The translations under genes were made by a program, and so were the position numbers. From the NCBI GenBank assembly GCA_038209775.1, contig JBBQXK010000014.1:10877-74876 (forward strand): 64,000 bases of DNA. Reading direction: 5' to 3'. Source of the DNA: JBBQXK01 sp038209775 (GTDB lineage Bacteria > Pseudomonadota > Alphaproteobacteria > Rhodobacterales > Rhodobacteraceae). Under the pieces are notes generated by a model that saw only the letters and a program-made list of their open reading frames with translations, was not told where the DNA came from and did not search any database. Shown here piece by piece: positions 8,337-15,564 of the stretch; within the stretch, counting starts at the first letter, position 1, and the number at the start of each line of letters is the position of its first letter.

Positions 8337-9452
8337 TCAAGCCGAGCGCAGGCCGCGCACCATCCGCCAGAGGCTGGCAAGGCCGATGTCGGCATAGTCG
8401 ATCTGGCCCGCCAGCAGCGACAGGTAGCGCCGTTGCAGGCGCGGGGTGGCAGCGATGAGGTTCAGGAACCGCGCGTTGAGGCGCGGGTGATGCAGGGCGC
8501 GGGCCAGGAGGCGGGCGCGGAACAGTTCGGTCCGAATGGGCCGCATGGCGCGGGCATGAAGGGCGGCGGCCCGGGCGGGGTGGCCAAGGGACAGGGCCGC
8601 TGCCGCCGCCTGCCCCGCAAGGGCACCGCTTTGCATGGCCCAGGCGAGGCCCTCGCCGGTGACGGGGTCGGTGGTGCCCGCCGCGTCGCCCGCCAAGAGC
8701 ACCGCCCCCCGGCCCGCCTGCACGAGGCCAGCGGGCAGGAACGCGCCCTTGCAACCATCCGACGCCACGCCGTGGCGGGCGGCATAGGCGGCCATCGCGG
8801 CCTTGAGATCGGGGTTGCGGGTGGCAAGGCCGCCGACGCCAAGGGTGAGGCTGCCGGTCTTGGGGAAGGCCCAGCCATAGCCGGCCGTGGCCGCTGTCAG
8901 ATCAAGATCGACGCTGGCACCGGGGCGGGCGGGGGCCTCGATTTCAAGGGCAAAACCCATGGCGGGGGGCCGGCCGTGCAGGGCGCGGGCGACGCGGCTG
9001 GTGGCGCCGTCAGCCCCGATCAGGATGCGCGCGGTGAGGGTGCCGCCGCCGGTCAGGGTGATCGCGGGGGTTTGGGGATCGACGGCCTCGACCCGGGCAG
9101 TCAGGGGGGTGGCACCGCGGCGCACCGCCTCGGCCCAGAGTTGCGCGTCAAGGTCGCGGCGCATCACCATCGACAGGGGCGGCGCGTCGGGCAGATCGCC
9201 CAGGGTGCGCGCGCCGGCCATCAGGCGGACGTGGCCGGTGGTCAGGGTGCGGGCGGGGTCGGGGGCGGCGTCGAACACCCGCGCCATGACGCCAAGGGCG
9301 CGCAGGGTCAGGCCGCCGCCGCACAGCTTGTCACGGGGAAACGTGGCGCGGTCGACCAGCATGACCGACAGGCCCGCATCCCGCGCCGCCACCGCCGCCG
9401 CAGCGCCAGCAGGGCCTGCGCCCAGGATCAGGACATCGACATCGGGGTGCAT
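8337..9452 (-). CDS. Geranylgeranyl-reductase-family FAD oxidoreductase
   Basis: Flavoprotein of the family that includes BchP/ChlP and archaeal lipid reductases, which saturate isoprenoid double bonds. The 371-residue protein opens with the dinucleotide-binding motif LILGAGPAGAAAA, followed by DRATFPRDKLCGGGL (the family PRDKxCGG signature), GADGATSRVAR and a second FAD motif LLAGDAAGTTDPVTGEGLAWAM. True BchP would normally sit in a photosynthesis cluster; none is visible here, so the substrate is unknown. Start ATG 9452 immediately precedes the Rossmann fold. Confidence 0.82.
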   Translation of the reverse strand: MHPDVDVLILGAGPAGAAAAVAARDAGLSVMLVDRATFPRDKLCGGGLTLRALGVMARVFDAAPDPARTLTTGHVRLMAGARTLGDLPDAPPLSMVMRRDLDAQLWAEAVRRGATPLTARVEAVDPQTPAITLTGGGTLTARILIGADGATSRVARALHGRPPAMGFALEIEAPARPGASVDLDLTAATAGYGWAFPKTGSLTLGVGGLATRNPDLKAAMAAYAARHGVASDGCKGAFLPAGLVQAGRGAVLLAGDAAGTTDPVTGEGLAWAMQSGALAGQAAAAALSLGHPARAAALHARAMRPIRTELFRARLLARALHHPRLNARFLNLIAATPRLQRRYLSLLAGQIDYADIGLASLWRMVRGLRSA

Positions 9453-9594
9453 CGTGGGGCGGGTTCCGGTTGGGCTGAATGGGGGGTGCCTACACGGTTC
9501 GGTGCCGGGCGAACAGGGCACAGGGTGGCGCGTGCGGAACGCCGCCATCGACAGGGTGGGTGTTGGGGGTGCAGATTGCGGCAGGAGGTGGCGC

Positions 9595-9888
9595 ATGGCG
9601 GACGAGACGATGGAGATCAGGAATGTGGGCCAGCCGGGCAAGACCTACCGGGTGAATGCGGCCAAGTTCCGTGCGATGCAGGCGGCGATGATGGCGGTGC
9701 TGCCGGATGCGGCACCCGGGATGGCGGTGGCCGACCTGATCGCGGCGGTGCGGCCGGCCTTGCCGCAGGACCTGTTCCCGGGGGGCGATACGGCGGGGTG
9801 GTGGGTCAAGGCGGTGCATCTGGACCACGAGGCCACGGGGGTGATCGCGCGGGCCAAGGGATCGCCGGTGCGGCTGTACCGGACATAG
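9595..9888 (+). CDS. DUF6958 family small protein
   Basis: A 97-residue cytoplasmic protein matching in layout the DUF6958 family: an N-terminal NVGQPGKTYRVNAAKFRAMQ followed by MAVADLIAAVRPALPQDLFPGG and a C-terminal WWVKAVHLDHEATGVI, which looks like a small winged-helix-type fold. Function is unknown; a DNA-binding role would be inference. A strong ribosome binding site GCAGGAGG precedes the ATG at 9595. Confidence 0.78.
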   Translation: MADETMEIRNVGQPGKTYRVNAAKFRAMQAAMMAVLPDAAPGMAVADLIAAVRPALPQDLFPGGDTAGWWVKAVHLDHEATGVIARAKGSPVRLYRT

Positions 9889-9914
9889 GCAGGGGCGCAG
9901 ATGTTGCGCGAGGT

Positions 9915-9934
9915 CGGTTTCCCCGCGGAAACCG
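9915..9934. terminator. Hairpin between converging genes
   Basis: CGGTTTCC-CCGC-GGAAACCG forms a perfect 8-bp stem in the gap between the DUF6958 gene and priA. No T run follows on the + strand; on the - strand it lies just past the priA stop. It may serve as a weak bidirectional terminator. Confidence 0.4.
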
Positions 9935-9971
9935 GGACGAAATGCACGTGTTCTCCGGTTTTTCGGGGGGG

Positions 9972-12161
9972 TCAGAGGAAACTCTGCGGGTCGATGTCCA
10001 CGGCCAGCCTGACTGCACCCGGCAGGCGTATCTGGGCGATCCATGCGGCAAGGGCGGGTTGCAGGGCGGCGGTCTTGTCGGCCTTGACCAAGAGGCGCAC
10101 GCGGTGGCGACCGCGCACGCGGGCGATGGGGGCGGGGGCGGGGCCGTAGACCTGCGCACCAACCGCACGCAAGGGTGCATCGCGGCGGGCAAGGTCGGCG
10201 CCGATGTCGAACACCTGCGCCACATCGGGGCCGGACAGGATCACGGCGGCCATCCGGCCATAGGGCGGGACACCTGCGCCGCGCCGCTCGGCGGCCTCGG
10301 CGCGCCAGAATGCCTCATCATCGCCGCCGAGGATGGCGCGGATGACCGGGTGGTCGGGCTGGTGGGTTTGCAGCCAGGCCTGACCGGGACGCGCGGCGCG
10401 GCCGGCGCGGCCCGCGACCTGGCGCATCAGTTGGAACGTGCGCTCGGCGGCGCGCAGGTCGGACCCCTGCAGGCCAAGGTCGGCGTCGATCACGCCGACC
10501 AGCGTGAGGAGGGGGAAGTTGTGCCCCTTGGCCACGATCTGGGTGCCGATGATGATATCCGCGCCGCCCGCCGCAATCGCTGCAATCTGGTCTTTGAGCG
10601 CGCGGGCCGACCCGAAAAGGTCGGATGACAGGACGGCCACCCGCGCCTGCGGAAACCGCGCCGTCACCTCTTCCGCCAGACGCTCGACCCCCGGGCCGAC
10701 TGCCGACATCCGGCCCGCGACACCGCAGGCGGGGCAGATGTCGGGCATCGGTTTGGTGGCGCCGCACTGGTGACACACAAGGCGCTTGAGGAAGCGGTGT
10801 TCGACCATGCGGGCATCGCAATCGTCGCAGCCCACCTGATGGCCGCAGGCGCGGCAGAGGGTGACGGGGGCATAGCCGCGCCGGTTGAGGAAAAGGAGCG
10901 ATTGTTCGGCCAGGGCAAGCCGGGCGTCGACAAGGGCGGCCAGTGTGTCACTTATCCAGCGGTTGGCGGGCAGGCGTTCGGCGCGCATGTCGATGGTGTG
11001 CATGGCGGGCAGCTCGGCGGTGCCGAAGCGGGCGGTGAGGTTGAGGCGGGCGTACTTGCCGGCCTCGACATTCGCCCAGGTTTCAAGTGCGGGCGTGGCC
11101 GAGGACAGGACGACCGGGATACCGAGGATCGCACCGCGCAGAACGGCCATGTCGCGGGCGTGGTACAGCACACCCTCTTCCTGTTTGTAGGAGGTGTCGT
11201 GCTCCTCATCCACCACGATCAGGCCAAGGTCGCGGAACGGCAGGAACAGGGCCGAGCGCGCGCCGACCACCAGCGACGCGCCGCCGGTCGCCACCATTCG
11301 CCAAAGGCGCCGGCGTTCGGTCTGGGTCACGCCCGAGTGCCATTCGGCGGCTTTCGCACCAAAGCGTTCCTCGACGCGGGTCAGGAAATCCGCCGTCAGC
11401 GCGATTTCAGGGAGAAGGACCAGCGCCTGACGGCCCGCGCGCAGGGTCTCGGCCACGGCCTCAAGATAGACCTCGGTCTTGCCCGATCCGGTGACGCCCT
11501 TGAGCAGGGTGCAGGAATAACCGCCCAAGGCCACGGCGGCCACCAGTGCGTCGCCCGCCGCCACCTGATCGCCCGCCAGCCGCGCCTCGCCCACCGGGGC
11601 CAGTATGGGATAGGGGGTGTCTTTCGGTGCGTCCTCTTCCGCGACCACGCCCGCCGCCACCAGCCCTTTGACCACGCCCGCACCACAGCCCGCAGCCTCG
11701 GTCAGTTCGGCCAGCGTCACCGCCGCACCGCCCCATGCACGAAGGGCCTCGACCACGCGGTGGCGGGCGTCGGTCAGTTTGTTCGGTGCGGGGCCAGCAA
11801 GCCGGTACACCCGGCGCATCGCGGGCGGATCGCCAAGGCCCGGCGCGCGGGTGGCAAGGCGCAGCATGGCGGGCAGGGGGGTGAGGGTATAGTCGGCGGC
11901 GCGGGTGAGGAAAGCGCGCATGCCGGGGGCCATCGGGGCCACGTCCATGACGCGGGCGATGTGGCGGAGGCGGGCGGCATCGAACGTTCCCTCACCTGGG
12001 CCCCAGACCACGCCCATCACCCGGCGCGGACCCAAGGGCACCTCGACGAAATCGCCGGTACCGCAGCCACCCTCGGGCGCCTTGTAGTCCAGCACCCGGC
12101 CCAAGGGTTCGGTGGTGAGCACGCCCACCGTCTGTCCTTCGGAGAACACCCGTTCGGCCAC
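9972..12161 (-). CDS. priA: Primosomal helicase PriA
   Basis: Replication-restart helicase that binds abandoned forks and loads the replicative helicase. The roughly 729-residue protein has the N-terminal 3'BD region (VGVLTTEPLGRVLDYKAPEG, VPLGPRRVMGVVWGPG), Walker A GVTGSGKTEVY, DEEH box VVDEEHDTSYKQEEG, and two zinc-binding cysteine clusters (CRACGHQVGCDDC and CHQCGATKP..CPACG). GTG at 12161 was chosen because family similarity begins there (VAERVFSEGQTVGVL); no strong ribosome site is visible, so the start is uncertain by a few codons. Divergent from transaldolase. Confidence 0.95.
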   Translation of the reverse strand: MAERVFSEGQTVGVLTTEPLGRVLDYKAPEGGCGTGDFVEVPLGPRRVMGVVWGPGEGTFDAARLRHIARVMDVAPMAPGMRAFLTRAADYTLTPLPAMLRLATRAPGLGDPPAMRRVYRLAGPAPNKLTDARHRVVEALRAWGGAAVTLAELTEAAGCGAGVVKGLVAAGVVAEEDAPKDTPYPILAPVGEARLAGDQVAAGDALVAAVALGGYSCTLLKGVTGSGKTEVYLEAVAETLRAGRQALVLLPEIALTADFLTRVEERFGAKAAEWHSGVTQTERRRLWRMVATGGASLVVGARSALFLPFRDLGLIVVDEEHDTSYKQEEGVLYHARDMAVLRGAILGIPVVLSSATPALETWANVEAGKYARLNLTARFGTAELPAMHTIDMRAERLPANRWISDTLAALVDARLALAEQSLLFLNRRGYAPVTLCRACGHQVGCDDCDARMVEHRFLKRLVCHQCGATKPMPDICPACGVAGRMSAVGPGVERLAEEVTARFPQARVAVLSSDLFGSARALKDQIAAIAAGGADIIIGTQIVAKGHNFPLLTLVGVIDADLGLQGSDLRAAERTFQLMRQVAGRAGRAARPGQAWLQTHQPDHPVIRAILGGDDEAFWRAEAAERRGAGVPPYGRMAAVILSGPDVAQVFDIGADLARRDAPLRAVGAQVYGPAPAPIARVRGRHRVRLLVKADKTAALQPALAAWIAQIRLPGAVRLAVDIDPQSFL

Positions 12162-12245
12162 GCGCCCCAACCCGCCTTTCGCCCCTGAGCGATCCGGGGT
12201 AAACCCCTGCCCGATGACCCGCAACCCATGCAGAGGAACCCCATC

Positions 12246-12899
12246 ATGAAATTCTTTGTCGATACTGCCGATGTGCAGGCGATTGCCGAACTGAACGCCC
12301 TTGGCATGGTGGACGGGGTGACGACGAACCCGTCGCTGATCCTGAAATCGGGGCGCGACATTCTGGAAGTCACGAAGGAAATCTGCAGCATCGTGTCGGG
12401 GCCGGTGTCGGCGGAAGTGGTGGCGCTGAAATCCGACGACATGATTGCCGAGGGGCGGAAACTGGCGGCGATTGCGCCGAACATCGCAGTGAAGGTGCCG
12501 CTGACGTGGGATGGATTGAAGACCTGCAAGGTGTTGTCGGGCGAGGGGTTCATGGTCAACGTGACGCTGTGTTTCAGCGCCAATCAGGCACTGCTTGCGG
12601 CCAAGGCGGGGGCCACGTTCATTTCGCCCTTCATCGGGCGGCTGGATGACATCAACATCGACGGGCTGGACCTGATCGGGGATATCCGCACGATCTATGA
12701 CAACTATGACTTCAAGACGCAGATCCTGGCGGCGTCGATCCGCACGGCGAACCATGTCACGCAATGTGCGCTGATCGGGGCGGATGTCATTACCGCGCCG
12801 CCGTCGGTGATCATGGGGCTGGCGTCGCATGTGCTGACCGACAAGGGGCTGGAGCAGTTCATGAAGGACTGGGCGAAGACCGGGCAGAAGATCCTGTGA
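12246..12899 (+). CDS. tal: Transaldolase, small TalC-like form
   Basis: Pentose-phosphate pathway enzyme (or fructose-6-phosphate aldolase, which shares the fold), transferring dihydroxyacetone units through a Schiff-base lysine. The 217-residue length fits the short class. Motifs: MKFFVDTADVQAI, GVTTNPSLI, NIAVKVPLTWDGLKTC (active-site lysine in VKVP), and GATFISPFIGRLDD. AGGAACCCCATC precedes the ATG. Transaldolase is more likely than F6P aldolase from lineage, but sequence alone does not decide it. Confidence 0.92.
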   Translation: MKFFVDTADVQAIAELNALGMVDGVTTNPSLILKSGRDILEVTKEICSIVSGPVSAEVVALKSDDMIAEGRKLAAIAPNIAVKVPLTWDGLKTCKVLSGEGFMVNVTLCFSANQALLAAKAGATFISPFIGRLDDINIDGLDLIGDIRTIYDNYDFKTQILAASIRTANHVTQCALIGADVITAPPSVIMGLASHVLTDKGLEQFMKDWAKTGQKIL

Positions 12900-12926
12900 G
12901 GGTGGTCCCCGTGGGGCCTGCCGGAG

Positions 12927-12971
12927 CGGGGGCCAGCCCCCGGGCCCCCGGGATATTTGGGCAAAGATGAA
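12927..12971 (+). repeat. Composite hairpin/TATTT dispersed repeat, copy B
   Basis: Stem CGGGGGC-CA-GCCCCCG (12927-12942), then CCCCCGGGATATTTGGGCAA and AGATGAA (12945-12971), in the 205-bp gap between transaldolase and the DUF484 gene. Just downstream, CAACCATTGCA (12978) and TGCAACGGTTG (13002) form an inverted repeat with one mismatch. Confidence 0.82.
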
Positions 12972-13104
12972 ATCATGCAACCATTGCAGGTGCGCCGCCA
13001 ATGCAACGGTTGGGCGAAGAATGGCGTGCAGGGCGCAGAAATCGTGCAGGATTCCGGGATTGCGCTGCTAGGGTCCGACCGGCTGTATGAGGGACAGTGA
13101 CGGC

Positions 13105-13797
13105 ATGATCGAACAAGACCTGCGCGACCGCATCATCGCGGAACCCGAGACCATCCTTGAGGACCGCAGCGTGATGCGGGCGCTGATTGCCGCGAATGAG
13201 CGGGCGATGGGGTCGAACATCGTCGACCTGCGCGGCATCGCGATGGAACGGCTGGAGACGCGGTTGGACCGGCTGGAGGACACGCATCGCAACGTGATCG
13301 CGGCGGCGTATGAGAATCTGGCGGGCACCAATCAGGTGCATCGCGCGATATTGCAGATGCTGGACCCGCTGGGGTTCGAGGAATTCCTTCTTTCGCTGGG
13401 CACCGAGGTGGCGCAGACGCTGCGCGTCGATTGCCTGCGTCTGGTGCTGGAAACGGTGCAGGAGGGCGAGGACCCGGTGCTGCGGCGGCTGGGGGATGTG
13501 CTTTACGTGGCGCCGCCGGGGTTTGTGGGTGAGTATGTGTCGGGCGGGCGGAACGTGTCGCTCCGCCCGGTGACACTGCGGCAGGTGGTGCCGGAGGGCA
13601 CGCTTTTGTACGGCGAGCGGGCCGGGTGGATCCGGTCCGAGGCGCTGCTGCGGCTGGATTTCGGCAAGGGGCGGTTGCCGGGGATGCTGGTTCTAGGGGC
13701 CGAGGACCCGCATCAGTTCAAACCGACGCAGGGGGCTGACCTTCTGGCGTTCTTTGCCGGGGTGTTCGAGCGGACGATGCGCCGCTGGTTGTCGTGA
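13105..13797 (+). CDS. DUF484 family protein
   Basis: A 230-residue cytoplasmic protein of DUF484, a GAF-like fold that commonly sits directly before xerC (as YigA does in E. coli). Visible: a coiled-coil N-terminal part (residues 15-75: LIAANERAMGSNIVDLRGIAMERLETRLDRLEDTH, split here only by my reading) and a GAF-like C-terminal part ending in ADLLAFFAGVFERTMRRWL. The stop overlaps the xerC GTG start, so the pair is coupled. Biochemical role unknown. An ATG 18 bases upstream is an alternative start. Confidence 0.85.
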   Translation: MIEQDLRDRIIAEPETILEDRSVMRALIAANERAMGSNIVDLRGIAMERLETRLDRLEDTHRNVIAAAYENLAGTNQVHRAILQMLDPLGFEEFLLSLGTEVAQTLRVDCLRLVLETVQEGEDPVLRRLGDVLYVAPPGFVGEYVSGGRNVSLRPVTLRQVVPEGTLLYGERAGWIRSEALLRLDFGKGRLPGMLVLGAEDPHQFKPTQGADLLAFFAGVFERTMRRWLS

Positions 13798-14717
13798 CCG
13801 CCATGGCCTCACCTGCCGCGCGGGATGCGTTGCAGGGGTGGCTGGCGCATCTGGCGGCGATTGACGGGGCGGCGAAGGCGACAGTGGTGGCCTATGCCGA
13901 TGATGTGGGGCGGTGGATCGGGTTTCTGGCGGATCACAACGGCGGCGGCGCTGGCGTGGGTGCGCTTGCCGCCGCACCCCAGACCGACCTGCGTGCATTC
14001 ATGGCGGCAGAGCGCGGGCGGGGCGTGTCGGCGCGGTCGCTGGCGCGGCGGTTGTCGGCGGTGAAGGGGTTCACCGGCTGGCTGGCCGAGCGTGAGGGCG
14101 TCGACGCCACCGCCACCCTGTCCACCCGTGCACCGAAATTCCGCCGCAAACTGCCGCGCCCCCTGGCCGAGGATGCGGCACGGGCGGTGCTGGAGGATGT
14201 GGGGTCGGACGCGCGTGAGCCTTGGGTGGCGGCGCGGGATACGGCGGTGGTGACGCTGCTGTACGGTCTGGGCCTGCGGATATCCGAGGCGTTGGGCCTG
14301 ACCGGGGCCGCGCATCCCTTGCCCGAGGTGCTGCGGATCACCGGCAAGGGCGGGAAACAGCGGCTGGTCCCGGTCCTGCCGGCCGCGCGCGCGGCGGTTG
14401 CGCGGTATGTGGCGATTGCACCCTTTGACCTTACCCCTGACGCGCCCCTGTTCCGGGGGGTGCGGGGTGGCCCCTTGAACCCGCGCCTTGTGCAAGGTGC
14501 GATGGAGCGGGTGCGCCACCGGCTGGGCCTGCCCGCTACGGCCACGCCGCATGCGCTGCGCCATTCGTTTGCGACGCACCTTCTGGTGGCGGGGGGCGAT
14601 CTGCGCGCGATACAGGAATTGCTGGGACATGCTTCCCTCTCGACGACGCAAGGGTATACTGCGGTCGATACGGCGCGCCTGATGGACGTCTATGCCCGCG
14701 CGCATCCCCGCGCCTGA
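13794..14717 (+). CDS. xerC: Site-specific tyrosine recombinase XerC
   Basis: Resolves chromosome dimers at dif with XerD and FtsK. The 307-residue protein has an N-terminal SAM-like core-binding domain (1-110) and a catalytic domain with the expected residues: Arg162 (GLGLRISEAL), Lys185 (GKGGKQR), His253 and Arg256 (HALRHSFATH), His279 (LGHASLSTTQGY) and nucleophile Tyr288. GTG at 13794 forms a GTGA overlap with the upstream gene; ATG at 13803 is possible. A chromosomal housekeeping recombinase, not an integrase of a mobile element, judging by its DUF484 partner. Confidence 0.95.
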   Translation: MTAMASPAARDALQGWLAHLAAIDGAAKATVVAYADDVGRWIGFLADHNGGGAGVGALAAAPQTDLRAFMAAERGRGVSARSLARRLSAVKGFTGWLAEREGVDATATLSTRAPKFRRKLPRPLAEDAARAVLEDVGSDAREPWVAARDTAVVTLLYGLGLRISEALGLTGAAHPLPEVLRITGKGGKQRLVPVLPAARAAVARYVAIAPFDLTPDAPLFRGVRGGPLNPRLVQGAMERVRHRLGLPATATPHALRHSFATHLLVAGGDLRAIQELLGHASLSTTQGYTAVDTARLMDVYARAHPRA

Positions 14718-14741
14718 CCACGCCTTGCCGAGAGGACCCGG

Positions 14742-15446
14742 ATGTCGCCCAAGCTGAAGGCCCTGTCGGTGCATCTTCTGACCGGAACGGGCGCTGTCCT
14801 GTCGATGCTGGCGATGCTGGCGGCGGTCGAGGAACGGTGGGACATGATGTTCCTGTGGCTGGTGGTGGCGTTGGTCGTCGATGGCATCGACGGCCCCTTG
14901 GCGCGCAAGTACGACGTCAAGACCAACTGGCCGACCTATGACGGCGTGCTGCTGGACCTGATCATCGACTATCTGACCTATGTGTTCATCCCGGCCTTTG
15001 CGCTGTTCAAGTCGGGGCTGCTGACCGGCTGGACGGGGTGGCTGGCGATCATCGTGATCGTCTATGGGTCGGTCATCTATTTCGTCGATACCCGCATGAA
15101 AACGCGCGACAATTCGTTTGCGGGATTTCCTGCGTGCTGGAACATGGTGGTGCTGGTGTTGTTCTCGCTGCACCCGGGGCAGTGGGTGACGTTGTTCATC
15201 GTGGTGGCGTTGACCGTCGCGATGTTCACCAACCTCAAGTTCATCCATCCGGTGCGCACAGACCGCTGGCGTCCGTTGTCGCTGACCATGGCGCTGGGTT
15301 GGTGCGGATTTGCCGGGTGGGCGGCGTGGGTCGACTTCTACCCCGCCTCATGGGCGCATTGGGGGCTGGTAGTGACCTCGGTCTACCTTGTTGCGGCAGG
15401 GATCGTGCAGCAGGTGGTGCCAGAGGCGAACCATCGCCGCCGCTGA
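14742..15446 (+). CDS. pcs: Phosphatidylcholine synthase
   Basis: Inner-membrane enzyme that condenses choline with CDP-diacylglycerol to make phosphatidylcholine in one step, a hallmark of many alphaproteobacteria. The 234-residue protein carries the CDP-alcohol phosphatidyltransferase signature DGIDGPLARKYDVKT..YDGVLLDLIIDY, with about seven hydrophobic segments. Pcs differs from other family members in its spacing of this motif and the NWPTYDG stretch, both present. AGAGGACCCGG provides the ribosome site. Confidence 0.93.
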   Translation: MSPKLKALSVHLLTGTGAVLSMLAMLAAVEERWDMMFLWLVVALVVDGIDGPLARKYDVKTNWPTYDGVLLDLIIDYLTYVFIPAFALFKSGLLTGWTGWLAIIVIVYGSVIYFVDTRMKTRDNSFAGFPACWNMVVLVLFSLHPGQWVTLFIVVALTVAMFTNLKFIHPVRTDRWRPLSLTMALGWCGFAGWAAWVDFYPASWAHWGLVVTSVYLVAAGIVQQVVPEANHRRR

Positions 15447-15459
15447 CTCTTCTTCCAGT

Positions 15460-15541
15460 TTCTCCTTGCACAAATACTCCGGGGTTTGCCACCGGGAGCG
15501 CCACCGGTTCAAGAGACCGGTGGCGTGGGGGGCTGGCCCCC
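15460..15541 (-). repeat. Composite hairpin/TATTT dispersed repeat, copy C
   Basis: Read on the - strand: a GGGGG/CCCCC hairpin (15528-15541), a second perfect 10-bp hairpin CGCCACCGGT / ACCGGTGGCG (15499-15525), then CCCCGGAGTATTTGTGCAAG and GAGAA (15460-15484). It lies between the converging pcs and pheT genes and could serve as terminator for both. It differs from the other copies by the extra hairpin. Confidence 0.75.
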
Positions 15542-15564
15542 GGCTTCGGGCCGACAGGGGAACG

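Noticed and set aside
8433..10628. A 731-residue open frame on the + strand opposite the geranylgeranyl-reductase gene, DUF6958 region and priA
   Set aside because: Gly/Arg/Ala-rich with no domain, antisense to conserved genes; a by-product of high G+C codon use.
10770..12188. A 472-residue frame opposite priA
   Set aside because: Low-complexity composition and full overlap with priA motifs on the other strand.
13794..14717. XerC-type recombinase as sign of an integrated element
   Set aside because: It is coupled to DUF484, the normal housekeeping context, and no att repeats or phage genes are seen.
15499..15525. Possible tRNA-like structure from the GGTTC-containing hairpin
   Set aside because: Only a single stem-loop; no acceptor or anticodon arms can be drawn.
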